From positions 1,736,001 through 1,800,000 of the forward strand of contig CP107851.1 in assembly GCA_036013505.1 (NCBI GenBank): 64,000 bases of DNA, written 5' to 3'. The notes below the pieces were generated by a model. It saw only the letters and a list, made by a program, of their open reading frames with translations, did no database searches and was not told the DNA's origin. The stretch comes from Streptomyces sp. NBC_00510 (lineage in GTDB: Bacteria > Actinomycetota > Actinomycetes > Streptomycetales > Streptomycetaceae). Every line of letters begins with the position of its first letter. Position 1 is the first letter of the stretch. This document shows, in pieces, positions 16,734 through 25,429 of this stretch. A program made the translations under genes and the position numbers.

Positions 16734-17709
16734 GTACGTGCGGGCGACCGACACCCAGGAGGTCGTACGGCTGCTGGCGGAGGACCCGTCGGCGTCCTGC
16801 CTCGCGGGCGGCACGACCCAGCTGGACCTGATGAAGGACGGGGTCCTGGAGCCGCCGACGCTGATCGACATCACCCGGCTCCCGCTGCACGGCATCGAGC
16901 GGCGCGGCGAGTCGCTCCACGTCGGGGCGCTGGCCACGATGGAGGAGCTGGCCGCCGACGCCACGGTCGCCGAGCGGCTGCCCGTGGTGCGCGAGGCCCT
17001 CCTGATGGGCGCCTCGGTGCAATTGCGGAACATGGCCACCATCGGCGGCAACCTGCTGCAGCGCACCCGCTGCCGCTACTTCCGCGACCCCATGGTGCTC
17101 GAGTGCAACAAGCGCGCACCGGGCACGGGCTGCGCGGCCGTGCAGGGCGCGGCCAGGATGCACGCGGTGCTCGGCGTGAACGAGAACTGCATCGCGCTGC
17201 ACGCCTCCGACCTCGCCGTCGCCCTGGTGGCGCTCGACGCGGTCGTGCACGTCCAGGGGCTGTCGGGCCGGCGCAGCGTCCCCCTCACGGAGTTCTACGT
17301 CACGGCCGACGAGAGTCCGGAACGGGAGAACGTCCTGGAGCACGCCGAGCTGATCACCGAGGTCGAGATCCCGCTCCCGCCGCCGTCCGCCCGCTCGGGT
17401 TACCTCAAGGTCCGCGACCGGATGTCGTACGAGTTCGCCCTGACCTCGGCCGCGGTGGTGCTCGTCGTGGAGGACGGCACGATCCGTCAGGCCCGGGTCG
17501 GGCTGGGCGGAGTGGGCTCGAAACCCTGGCGGGCCTACGAGGCCGAGCACGTGCTGACGGGCGCTCCGGCCACGTCGGCCACCTTCCTGGACGCGTCCGA
17601 GGCGACGATGCGCGACGCCTGGACCGTGCCCGGCACGGCGTTCAAGGTGCCGTTGGCCCGCCGGACCCTCGTCCGCGAGCTGCAGACAGTGTCAGGAGTG
17701 ACGGCATGA
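16720..17709 (+). CDS. Molybdenum hydroxylase, FAD subunit (YagS type)
   Basis: A 329-residue FAD-binding subunit. The FAD motif 'CLAGGTTQLDLMKDGV' is at about residues 27-42 and a second contact, 'LRNMATIGGNLLQRTRC', at about 102. It carries the extra Cys-containing loop of the PaoB/YagS and 4-hydroxybenzoyl-CoA-reductase branch (RTRCRYF..., LECNKRAPGTGC, NENCIALHASDLA), which in that branch holds a 4Fe-4S cluster. ATG 16720 lies inside the end of the 2Fe-2S gene, and the stop overlaps the next start by 4 nt (ATGA). Receives electrons via the 2Fe-2S subunit. The extra cluster argues for an aldehyde oxidoreductase of the PaoABC kind rather than classical xanthine dehydrogenase. Confidence 0.93.
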   Translation: MRTFEYVRATDTQEVVRLLAEDPSASCLAGGTTQLDLMKDGVLEPPTLIDITRLPLHGIERRGESLHVGALATMEELAADATVAERLPVVREALLMGASVQLRNMATIGGNLLQRTRCRYFRDPMVLECNKRAPGTGCAAVQGAARMHAVLGVNENCIALHASDLAVALVALDAVVHVQGLSGRRSVPLTEFYVTADESPERENVLEHAELITEVEIPLPPPSARSGYLKVRDRMSYEFALTSAAVVLVVEDGTIRQARVGLGGVGSKPWRAYEAEHVLTGAPATSATFLDASEATMRDAWTVPGTAFKVPLARRTLVRELQTVSGVTA

Positions 17710-19913
17710 GCACGGTCGAGAGCAGGCCGTTGGTCGGTGCGGGCGTCAACCGGGTCGACGGACCGCGCAAGGTCACCGGCGCCGCGCCCTACCCGATGGA
17801 CTTCAACGTCCACGGCCAGGCCTACGGCGCCCTGGTGCAGAGCACCATCGCCGCGGGCCGGATCGTCCGCATGGACACCGAGGAGGCCGAACGCTCCCCC
17901 GGTGTGATCGCGGTGCTCACCCACGAGAACGCCCCGCAGGTCGGCGCCGGCCCCACCACGGTGCTCGGGCAGGCGCCGCCCGCCCCGCTGCGCAACGACC
18001 GGATCATGCACCACGGGCAGCACATCGCCTTCGTGGTGGCCGAGACGCCGGAGCAGGCCGCCGCCGCGGCGCGGCTGGTGCACGCCGAGTACGAGGCCGG
18101 CGAGCCGCTGCTGGACCTGCAGGACCCGAGGGCGCAGCATGTGGTCGACCCGTGGAAGTTGGACCACTCGCGCGGCGACGTGGCCGCCGCCCTGGAGGCC
18201 GCCGACGTCATCGTGCGCGGCACGTACCTCACGGCGGACAACACCAACAACCCGCTCGGGCTGTTCGCCACGCTTGCCGTGTGGGAGGAGGACACCCTCA
18301 CCGTCCACGACACCAGCCAGTGGCCGTCGATGGTGCGCACCACCTTGTCCATGGTCTTCGGCATCCCCGAGAGTTCGGTGCGGGTGCTGGTGCCCTACGT
18401 CGGCGGCGGCTTCGGCGCCGGGCTGCGGGCGTGGCCGCACGTGATCCTCACCGCCATGGCCGCCCGGTCGACCAAGCGTCCGGTCAAGCTCGTGCTGACC
18501 CGGCCGCAGATGTTCACCTCCGTCGGGCACCGTCCCAGCGGTGTGCAGTGGCTCAGCATGGGCGCCACGCGCGACGGCGAACTGGTCGCCCTCGACCACC
18601 GCAGCCTGAGCTCGCTGAGCATGGAGGACAACGACTTCGAGCCGTTCTCCCACGGAACCTCGTTCGCCTACCGGTGCCCGAACGTGATCACCCGGGACCA
18701 GCAGGCCAAGCTCAACATCGCCGTACCGACGTCGATGCGCGCCCCGGCCGAGGCGCAGGGCTGCTTCGCGCTGGAGTCGGCCCTCGACGAGCTGGCGTAC
18801 ACCCTGCGCATCGACCCGCTGGAGCTTCGGATCCGCAACCACACCGAGGTCGACCCGCGCAACGGGCTGCCCTGGTCCGGGAAGGCGATCCTGGAGTGCT
18901 ACGAGGCCGGCTCGCGGCGCTTCGGCTGGGCCGACCGGAACCCGGAGCCGCGGTCCATGCGCGACGGCAACTGGCTCGTCGGCTACGGCATGGCGAGCGC
19001 GATGTTCCCGTACTTCGCGACGCCGTGCATGGCCGAGGCGACCGTCAACCGCGACGGCAGCGCGTTCGTGCGCAGCGCGGCGACCGACATCGGCACCGGC
19101 ACGTACACCGTGATGGCGCAGCTGTCCGCCGAGGAACTGGGCCTGCCCCTGGAGAGGGTCCGTTTCGACCTCGGCGACTCCGACATGCCCGACTCGATGA
19201 TGGCGGGCGGCTCCGGTCTGACCGGCGCGCTCGGCAACGCCGTTCACGATGCCTGCCGCAAACTCGTGGGCCTGTTCGCGGACCTCGCGCGCGGGGACGC
19301 CGACTCCCCGCTGCTGGGCGCCTCCCCCGAGGACGTCGAGGCCTCCGGCGGCCGGGTGCACCTGGTGGGCCGCCCGGACCGCGGGGAGTCGTACGCGGAC
19401 ATCCTCTCCCGGCACGGGCTGCCCCAGCTGACGGCGACCGGGAGCAGCACACCTCCGGACCCGGCCACCATCGGCATGTCCATGGCCGGGGCCTACGGCG
19501 CGAAGTTCGTGGAGGTACGCGTCGACGCCGACCTCGGCCTCGTCCGGGTCGCCCGGGTGGTGTCCGCGATCGACGGCGGCCGCATCCTCAACGAGAAGAC
19601 CGCCAGGAGCCAGATCATCGGCGGTACGGTCGGCGGGATCGGCATGGCCCTGTTCGAGGACACGGTCACCGACCCGCGCACCGGCCGCATCGCCAACGGG
19701 AACTTCGCCGACTACCTCGTCGCCGTGAACGCCGACATCCCGGAGCTGGACGTGGTCTTCGTCGGTGAGCCCGACCGCGGCACACCGACCGGCACCAAGG
19801 GCGTCGGCGAGGTCGGCCTGGTCGGCATCGCACCCGCCATCGCCAACGCCGTCTACCACGCCACCGGAAAGCGCATCCGCGAACTGCCGATCACCATCGA
19901 CGCCCTCCTCTGA
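17706..19913 (+). CDS. Molybdenum hydroxylase, molybdopterin subunit
   Basis: A 735-residue catalytic subunit (YagR/PaoC type). Landmarks: 'NRVDGPRKVTGAAPYPMDF' N-terminal domain, 'YVGGGFGAGLRAWPHVILTA' (molybdopterin contact), 'SMRAPAEAQGCFALESALDELA' and the late 'GTKGVGEVGLVGIAPAIANAV', whose Glu is the conserved catalytic base of the family. It oxidises an aldehyde or N-heterocycle using water-derived oxygen. ATG 17706 overlaps the FAD-subunit stop by 4 nt; the longer in-frame opening upstream runs over that gene and is not coding. No MocA-type maturation gene is adjacent. Confidence 0.93.
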   Translation: MSTVESRPLVGAGVNRVDGPRKVTGAAPYPMDFNVHGQAYGALVQSTIAAGRIVRMDTEEAERSPGVIAVLTHENAPQVGAGPTTVLGQAPPAPLRNDRIMHHGQHIAFVVAETPEQAAAAARLVHAEYEAGEPLLDLQDPRAQHVVDPWKLDHSRGDVAAALEAADVIVRGTYLTADNTNNPLGLFATLAVWEEDTLTVHDTSQWPSMVRTTLSMVFGIPESSVRVLVPYVGGGFGAGLRAWPHVILTAMAARSTKRPVKLVLTRPQMFTSVGHRPSGVQWLSMGATRDGELVALDHRSLSSLSMEDNDFEPFSHGTSFAYRCPNVITRDQQAKLNIAVPTSMRAPAEAQGCFALESALDELAYTLRIDPLELRIRNHTEVDPRNGLPWSGKAILECYEAGSRRFGWADRNPEPRSMRDGNWLVGYGMASAMFPYFATPCMAEATVNRDGSAFVRSAATDIGTGTYTVMAQLSAEELGLPLERVRFDLGDSDMPDSMMAGGSGLTGALGNAVHDACRKLVGLFADLARGDADSPLLGASPEDVEASGGRVHLVGRPDRGESYADILSRHGLPQLTATGSSTPPDPATIGMSMAGAYGAKFVEVRVDADLGLVRVARVVSAIDGGRILNEKTARSQIIGGTVGGIGMALFEDTVTDPRTGRIANGNFADYLVAVNADIPELDVVFVGEPDRGTPTGTKGVGEVGLVGIAPAIANAVYHATGKRIRELPITIDALL

Positions 19914-19933
19914 GCGGCGCGAGGCAGCGCCCC

Positions 19934-20422
19934 GTGCCCGCCGACGAGCTGGACGCCCGCATCCTGGCGCTGCTGCTGGAACAGCCGCGCACCAGCGTCC
20001 GCGAGTACGCCCGCATCCTGGGTGTGGCGCGCGGGACCCTGCAGGCGCGGCTCGACCGGCTGGAACGGGACGGGGTGATCACCGGGTACGGCCCGCGCCT
20101 GTCGCCCGAGGCCCTGGGGTACCGGGTGCTGGCCTTCGTCCACCTGGAGGTGACCCAGGGCCATCTGGACGCCACGGGCGCGGCCCTGGCCGCCGTGCCC
20201 GAGATCATCGAGGCGTTCTCGATCACCGGCGGCGGCGACCTGCTCACCCGGGTGGTCGCCCGGGACGCCGCGCACCTGGAGGACGTGATCCAGCGTCTGG
20301 TCCAGGTGCCGGGTGTGGTGCGCACCCGCACGGAGGTCGCGCTGCGCGAGCGGGTGCCGCAGCGGATGCTGCCGCTGGTACGGGAGGTCGGCCGGGACGC
20401 CGCGGCCGGGCGCACGCCTTGA
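19934..20422 (+). CDS. Lrp/AsnC-family transcriptional regulator
   Basis: A 162-residue regulator. The HTH at residues 3-55 reads 'ELDARILALLLEQPRTSVREYARILGVARGTLQARLDRLERDGVITGYG', the standard Lrp start. It is followed by a RAM/ACT-like ligand domain ('VLAFVHLEVTQG', 'IEAFSITGGGDLLTRVVARD', about 65-150). It lies 20 nt after the molybdenum hydroxylase operon on the same strand and is probably co-transcribed, so it may respond to the enzyme's substrate or product; this is inference. GTG 19934 is used; the ribosome site (GAGG, 19920-19923) is weak. Confidence 0.88.
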   Translation: MPADELDARILALLLEQPRTSVREYARILGVARGTLQARLDRLERDGVITGYGPRLSPEALGYRVLAFVHLEVTQGHLDATGAALAAVPEIIEAFSITGGGDLLTRVVARDAAHLEDVIQRLVQVPGVVRTRTEVALRERVPQRMLPLVREVGRDAAAGRTP

Positions 20423-20447
20423 TCGCCGGCTTGGCATGCTGGGAGGC

Positions 20448-21119
20448 ATGACGCTCCCCGCGGTGATATTCGACCTCGACGGCACCCTCGTGGACAGCGA
20501 GCCCAACTACTTCGAGGCGGGCCGCCGGCTGCTGGCCGCGCACGGCGTGGACGACTTCACCTGGGAGCAGCACCGGCGCTTCATCGGCATCGGCACCAAG
20601 GAGACGCTGGAGACCCTCCGCGAGGAGTACGGCCTGTCGGCGTCCGTCCAGGAACTGCTGGACGGCAAGAACCGGCTCTACCTGGAGCTGGCCCGCGGGG
20701 CCACCGACGTGTTCCCGCGGATGCGCGCGTTCGTCGAGCTGCTGGCGAAGGCCGGGCACCCCATGGCGGTGGCCTCGGGCTCGTCGCGCGAGGCGATCCG
20801 GGCGGTGCTGGCGGGCACCGGGCTGGACGCCCGGCTGACGACCGTGGTCTCGGCGGAGGAGGTCGACCGCGGCAAGCCCGCCCCGGACGTGTTCCTGGAG
20901 GCGGCGGCCCGGCTCGGCGTGGACCCGGCGGACTGCGTGGTCGTCGAGGACGCGCCGCCCGGCGCGGAAGCGGCGCACCGGGCGGGCATGCGGTGCGTCG
21001 CCGTCCCCTACCTGGCCGTGCAGGCCGACGACCCCGCCTTCGCGACGGCCGGTCTGCTGGTGCGCGGGGGGCAGGACGCCTTCGACGCCCGGGCGGTCAT
21101 GGACTGGCTGACGGGCTGA
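20448..21119 (+). CDS. HAD-IA family phosphatase / phosphomutase-like
   Basis: A 223-residue HAD protein with all motifs: F-D-L-D-G-T-L-V-D-S-E (Asp9, Asp11), 'VASGSS' (motif II), Lys of 'VDRGKPAPDVFLEAA' (motif III) and 'CVVVEDAPPGAEAA' (motif IV, ED pair). The small alpha-helical cap (residues about 16-90) is of the beta-phosphoglucomutase/GS1-like type, so the substrate is probably a sugar phosphate or other small phosphoester. ATG 20448 has GGGAGG only 1 nt upstream, too close for normal use. An 8-bp tandem repeat spans the stop codon (21108-21137). Confidence 0.9.
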   Translation: MTLPAVIFDLDGTLVDSEPNYFEAGRRLLAAHGVDDFTWEQHRRFIGIGTKETLETLREEYGLSASVQELLDGKNRLYLELARGATDVFPRMRAFVELLAKAGHPMAVASGSSREAIRAVLAGTGLDARLTTVVSAEEVDRGKPAPDVFLEAAARLGVDPADCVVVEDAPPGAEAAHRAGMRCVAVPYLAVQADDPAFATAGLLVRGGQDAFDARAVMDWLTG

Positions 21120-21137
21120 CGGGCCGACGGGCCGACG
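21108..21137. repeat. 8-bp tandem repeat across a stop codon
   Basis: About 3.75 copies of (CTGACGGG / CCGACGGG) cover the last codons and stop of the HAD gene and the following bases. The unit length is not a multiple of three, so copy changes could alter the C-terminus. Confidence 0.6.
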
Positions 21138-21176
21138 ACGTCCGCGGCGGCCGGGGCAGGCGGCAGAAGGAGGCCC

Positions 21177-21236
21177 GTGAGGCTCGACGTCGGCCTCAAC
21201 CGGTGCCAGGGGCAAGCGCAGTGCGCCTTCCTCACC
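21177..21236 (+). pseudogene. 5' remnant of a 3Fe-4S-type ferredoxin gene
   Basis: An excellent ribosome binding site (AGAAGGAGG, 21165-21173) and GTG 21177 lead into VRLDVGLNRCQGQAQCAFL, which matches the first 19 residues of short actinobacterial ferredoxins (the C-Q-G-x-x-Q-C motif supplies two cluster ligands). After that the ferredoxin character stops: the expected APDVF and later C-P motif are missing in any frame up to 21439. The rest of this 320-bp stretch (to about 21436) shows only weakly protein-like sequence with frame changes. It is probably a decayed partner of a P450 or other oxygenase that is gone. Confidence 0.55.
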
Positions 21237-21439
21237 GGGCGCCACGAGGACGGCGCCCACCCGATCAGCAGGTACCGCGAGTTCCGGGCACCGCTCCACG
21301 GCCCGCGGATCCACGGCAACGGGCGACGGGCCGATGTGGCCGCTGGAGCTGATCACCGACCCCGCGGGGCGTGCTGCTGCAGCACCCGGCCTGACGCGCC
21401 CGGCAGTAGCGCGGTCAGCCCCCGGGTGAACGCGATGTC

Positions 21440-21808
21440 CTACGTGTCGTCGTCCACGACCGGCGCCCCACTCGTCGTACGGGCGAGCAACGAGTCGTGC
21501 CGTGTCCGGCGCTCCGCGCGGAGCACGGCACGGGCCGCCGCGAGGATCTCCTCGTCCGTCTCCACCCTGGAGCTTGTGAGGACCTGGAGCAGCCGGCTCC
21601 GCCAGACGTCGGGGTCTGTCTCGTGGGCGTCCAGCACCCGTACGCCGTAGCCGGCGCTCATGGTGGTGCCGCCGCCCCCGCTCAACCGTCGCCGGATCTC
21701 GTCCCTCAGCGCAGCGTGGAGGTCGTGAACCACTCCGCGCGAAGTGTCCGTAAGTCCGGCCGCCGCCCCTGTGGCCAACGCGGTGACCACCAAATCCACT
21801 CCGGTCAT
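21440..21808 (-). CDS. Small Gly/Ala-rich N-terminal protein paired with SARP regulator
   Basis: A 122-residue protein of unknown function. The start is a small-residue helix 'MTGVDLVVTALATGAAAGLTD', followed by an amphipathic helix with a basic run ('VVHDLHAALRDEIRRRL'), a GGGG hinge, and a charged helical tail. This layout is, from memory, common in small streptomycete proteins encoded beside NB-ARC, TPR or other STAND-type signalling proteins. Here it is divergent from exactly such a protein (110-bp gap). ATG 21808 has AGGGGGT 5 nt upstream; the longer in-frame opening to 21967 overlaps the neighbouring gene's start and is rejected. A scaffold or effector-adapter role is speculation. Confidence 0.7.
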   Translation of the reverse strand: MTGVDLVVTALATGAAAGLTDTSRGVVHDLHAALRDEIRRRLSGGGGTTMSAGYGVRVLDAHETDPDVWRSRLLQVLTSSRVETDEEILAAARAVLRAERRTRHDSLLARTTSGAPVVDDDT

Positions 21809-21918
21809 TCCGACCCCCTGCGGTTGTGCGGATTGTGCGATGTCATGTCCGTCACCATGACCGGGCGTGCTGCAATGCCGATGAAATTCCGATGATGTAC
21901 GGCAGGGGAGGCTTGGAG

Positions 21919-24900
21919 ATGGGCGGGGGATCTCCTCAACGGCTTCGGATCGAGGTGCTCGGGCCACTACGGGCCTGGCGGAACGGAAGACCGCTGGATC
22001 TGGGCCCCGTCAAGCGACAGGCCGTGCTGGCCGCGTTGCTGCTCCGTCAGGGCACCGTCGTGAGCCATGAGCAACTGCTCGACGGAGTGTGGGGCCTGGA
22101 ACCGCCCGCATCCGGTCACAAGGTGCTGGCCAGCCATGTGAACCCGCTGCGCAGGGCACTCGACACCGAGGGCACCCCGCATACGGAGTCGGTGATCCTC
22201 AGCGGCAAGGGCTGGTACCGCGTCGCCGCCGAGGACGTCCGGCTCGATGTGGCGGACCTGGGCGAGCGGGGCGACGAGGCACTGCGGACCAAGGCGGCCG
22301 GTGACCTGACCGCCGCGACGGACCAACTGTCCGCGGCGCTCGCGCTGTTCCGGGGCGAGCCGCTGGCCAACCTGCCGGGACCGTTCGCGCACTCCGAGCG
22401 CGACCGACTGCTCGAGCGCAGGCGAACGCTGCGGCTGGCTCGGCTCGAGAGTCTGGTTCTGCTCCGCAGGTTCGGCGATGCCCTGGACGACCTCGCCGCG
22501 CAGTCCGCGTCCGATCGGTACGACGAGTCGCTGTTGGCGCTGCGCATGCGGGCCCTGTACGGCTGCGAACGTCAGGCCGAGGCGCTGAACGCCTACCAGA
22601 ACATGCGCGTGCGCCTGCGCGACGAGCTCGGAGTCGATCCCGGTGAGGAGCTGCGCCGGGTGTACGAGACCGTCCTGCGCCAGGACGACGTCTGCCTCCT
22701 CGGTCCGACGCCTCCTGCCGTGCCGAGGCCGTCCGAACTCACCCTCCTGAATGATCCGGCCGCAGCCGCACCGAGACGACCGGGGTCACAGGCGCGGTCC
22801 GTCCACCCGTCGCGCGACCTCGCGCCGTTGGTGCCGGCCGAGTTGCCGCACGGCACTGCGGGATTCACCGGCCGCAGCGGAGAACTCGCCCGACTGCACG
22901 CGCTGCTTCCGCCGGAGCACGGCCGGGCGCCGGGGAACACGGTGGTCATCTCCGCCATCGGTGGCGCCGCCGGTATCGGCAAAACGGCTCTGGCGGTGCA
23001 CTGGGCACACCAGGTACGTGATCGCTTCCCCGACGGTCAGCTGTACGTGAACCTGCACGGCTTCGACCACGACCGGCCGCCGCTGAAGTCCGGCGAAGCC
23101 CTGGAGCTCCTGCTCCGCAGCCTGGGGCTCGGGGCGTCGGAGATCCCCCTGAACGGCGAGGCGCAGGCACGCGTGTACCGGACCCTGCTGGCCGGCAGAC
23201 GCCTGCTCATCCTGCTGGACAACGCGGCATCGGCGGAACAGGTCCGCGCTCTGCTCCCGGGCAGCCCGTCCTGCTGCGTCGTCGTCACCAGCCGCAACCG
23301 GCTCGGCGACCTTGTCGCCCGCGACGGCGCACACGCCCTGCCCCTGGACCTCCTCCAGCCGGCCGAGGCCCGCGCGCTGCTGAGCCGGACGCTCGGAGCC
23401 GACCGCCTCTCCGCCGAACCGCACGCGGCCGACGAACTGATCCGGCTGTGCGGCAGACTTCCGCTGGCACTGCGCGTGGCCGCCGCCCGGCTGGCGGGCG
23501 ATCCGGGCCTGCGCCTGGCCGACCTGGTCACCGAAATGTCCGAGGGCAACCGGTTGGGCGCACTGGAACCGGATGACGACGCCTCACCCCTGCGGACGGC
23601 CTTCTCCGCGTCGTACGGGGTTCTCATGCCCACCGCACGCAGGCTGTTCCGCCTGCTCGGCCTCTTCCCCGGGCCGGATTTCACCGCCGAGGTCGCGGCA
23701 GCACTCCTGGACGCACCGCTGCCGCACGCCAGACGCCTGCTCAGCGCCTTGGCCGCGGCCCACCTGATCGAAGCCGCGACGGCGGGCCGATACCTCTTCC
23801 ACGATCTCCTCCGCGAGTACGCGAGGGAGCGCGCGCAGGTGGAGGAGGCCGTCGCGGATCGTGAGGCGGCATTGAAGCGGGTCCTGATCTGGTACCTGAG
23901 CGCCGCTCGCGCCACCGGGGGAAGCTGGCTCTTCCCAGAGCTGCCCCACGACCTCGTCCCCGGCGATCCGTCAACCGTTCCCTCCGTCACCGGAGCCGGA
24001 CGATGGCTGGAGACGGAGCGGGCGAACCTGCTCGCCGTCATCAACCACGCCGGCCGCCACGGTCCCCGCGCCGTCGCCTGGCACCTGGCCAACGCGCTCT
24101 TCGGGTACTTCTGGCTCCATCTGCCGCGGTCGACGTGGCAGGCCACCGCACAGGCGGCCCTCGACGCGGCCGTGGCCGAAGGCGACCTGTTCGGCCAGGC
24201 GGCCATGCACAGCAGCCTCGGACTGCTCACGTCGGACCGGGGCTACGGCAGACAGGCGATGGATCACCACACACGCGTACACGAGATCAGTCGGGGACTC
24301 GGCTGGGCGGCGGGCGAGGCAGCGGGTCTCGGCGGCATGGCCCAGGCGGAATGGGGGATGGCACGTCTCGACAGCGCGCGCGAGCACGTCACCACCGGTT
24401 TGCGGATCGCCCGTGAAGCCGGAAACCTCCACCTCGAAGCACTGGGCCTGGTAGTCCTCGGTGTGACCTGCCGGGATCTGGGCAGCCTGCGTGAGGCCGC
24501 AGACCACCTCGAATCGGCCATCGTGCGCATCGGGGAGATCGGCTGGTCCGACCACAGTCTGGCCCTGCAGAATCTGGGCTTGGTGTACTGGGAACTAGGC
24601 CGTCTGGCCGACGGCCTTGATGCCCTCGGTCCCGAGGTCACCCTCAGCAGGAAGGGTGGTTACCGCAACGACCGCGCCATGATGCTGGACGCCGTCGCGA
24701 GGATCAACCTCGAACTCGGTCACCACGACGAGGCGCTGGAACAGGCGGAGCGTGCCTTCGCCATGGGCAAGGGCAGAGGGCGGCGCTGGATTCAGGCCGC
24801 GCTCCTCAACACGATCGCCGCTGCCCACCGAAAGCTGGCGCGGCTCGACCGATCACTGCGGGCCGGCGAACAGGCTCTCACCTTGGCCCGCGAGTCGGGA

Positions 24901-25293
24901 TACAGACGCACCGAAGCGGACTGCATCCTGGGGCTCTCCCTGACACACCATCAGCTGGGCCGCCACGAGGATGCGCGCAGCTTGGCGCGGCAGGCGCTGG
25001 ACCTGGCGCGCAACCACGGTTTTCGCGTGGTGGAGGGTCAGGCGCTGACCGTCATGGGGGAGCTGGCGGAGTCGGACGCGTCGTACGGCGCGGCGGTCAC
25101 CCTCGGCCGCGAGGCTCTCGCCATACACCGCCGGACCGGCCACCGGCTGGGCGAGGCCCGCACCTTGGCGGCGCTCAGCCGCTCCCTCCGCAAGAACGGG
25201 GACGCCGCCGCCGGCTCCGCGAGACAGCAGGCGCTGGACGTCCTCTCCCGCGTAGGCGTACCGGCGGAGGAGTTCGGAGATCTCGACGGGTGA
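21919..25293 (+). CDS. AfsR/SARP-type regulator: OmpR-HTH, BTAD, NB-ARC, TPR
   Basis: A 1124-residue multidomain activator. Order: winged-helix DNA-binding domain (about 8-95; 'LRIEVLGPLRAWRNGRPLDLGPVKRQAVLAALLL'), bacterial transcriptional activation domain (about 100-245; 'RMRALYGCERQAEALNAYQ'), Pro-rich linker, NB-ARC ATPase (about 310-640) with P-loop GGAAGIGKTAL (about 350), Walker B 'RLLILLDNA', 'VVTSRNRL' and the GLPL-like 'CGRLPLALRV', then about ten TPR-type repeats to the end. Such proteins switch on antibiotic or developmental genes when the NB-ARC/TPR part receives a signal. ATG 21919 is 7 nt after AGGGGAGG. No TTA codon and no biosynthetic cluster next to it, so the targets are likely elsewhere. 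Confidence 0.93.
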   Translation: MGGGSPQRLRIEVLGPLRAWRNGRPLDLGPVKRQAVLAALLLRQGTVVSHEQLLDGVWGLEPPASGHKVLASHVNPLRRALDTEGTPHTESVILSGKGWYRVAAEDVRLDVADLGERGDEALRTKAAGDLTAATDQLSAALALFRGEPLANLPGPFAHSERDRLLERRRTLRLARLESLVLLRRFGDALDDLAAQSASDRYDESLLALRMRALYGCERQAEALNAYQNMRVRLRDELGVDPGEELRRVYETVLRQDDVCLLGPTPPAVPRPSELTLLNDPAAAAPRRPGSQARSVHPSRDLAPLVPAELPHGTAGFTGRSGELARLHALLPPEHGRAPGNTVVISAIGGAAGIGKTALAVHWAHQVRDRFPDGQLYVNLHGFDHDRPPLKSGEALELLLRSLGLGASEIPLNGEAQARVYRTLLAGRRLLILLDNAASAEQVRALLPGSPSCCVVVTSRNRLGDLVARDGAHALPLDLLQPAEARALLSRTLGADRLSAEPHAADELIRLCGRLPLALRVAAARLAGDPGLRLADLVTEMSEGNRLGALEPDDDASPLRTAFSASYGVLMPTARRLFRLLGLFPGPDFTAEVAAALLDAPLPHARRLLSALAAAHLIEAATAGRYLFHDLLREYARERAQVEEAVADREAALKRVLIWYLSAARATGGSWLFPELPHDLVPGDPSTVPSVTGAGRWLETERANLLAVINHAGRHGPRAVAWHLANALFGYFWLHLPRSTWQATAQAALDAAVAEGDLFGQAAMHSSLGLLTSDRGYGRQAMDHHTRVHEISRGLGWAAGEAAGLGGMAQAEWGMARLDSAREHVTTGLRIAREAGNLHLEALGLVVLGVTCRDLGSLREAADHLESAIVRIGEIGWSDHSLALQNLGLVYWELGRLADGLDALGPEVTLSRKGGYRNDRAMMLDAVARINLELGHHDEALEQAERAFAMGKGRGRRWIQAALLNTIAAAHRKLARLDRSLRAGEQALTLARESGYRRTEADCILGLSLTHHQLGRHEDARSLARQALDLARNHGFRVVEGQALTVMGELAESDASYGAAVTLGREALAIHRRTGHRLGEARTLAALSRSLRKNGDAAAGSARQQALDVLSRVGVPAEEFGDLDG

Positions 25294-25429
25294 CGCGTTG
25301 CCGTGACGGAACACCCTCGAACACGGGGCGCGGGTCTCTTGGCCGCACTCGGCATCGACGCGAGGGTCACCCGCCGGGCAAGGACATTCGATGCGACAGG
25401 ACTGCGACGCTGCGGCTCCGCGATACGCA

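Noticed and set aside
21919..25293. SARP regulator as marker of an antibiotic cluster
   Set aside because: No PKS, NRPS, terpene or RiPP biosynthetic gene lies within 20 kb on either side.
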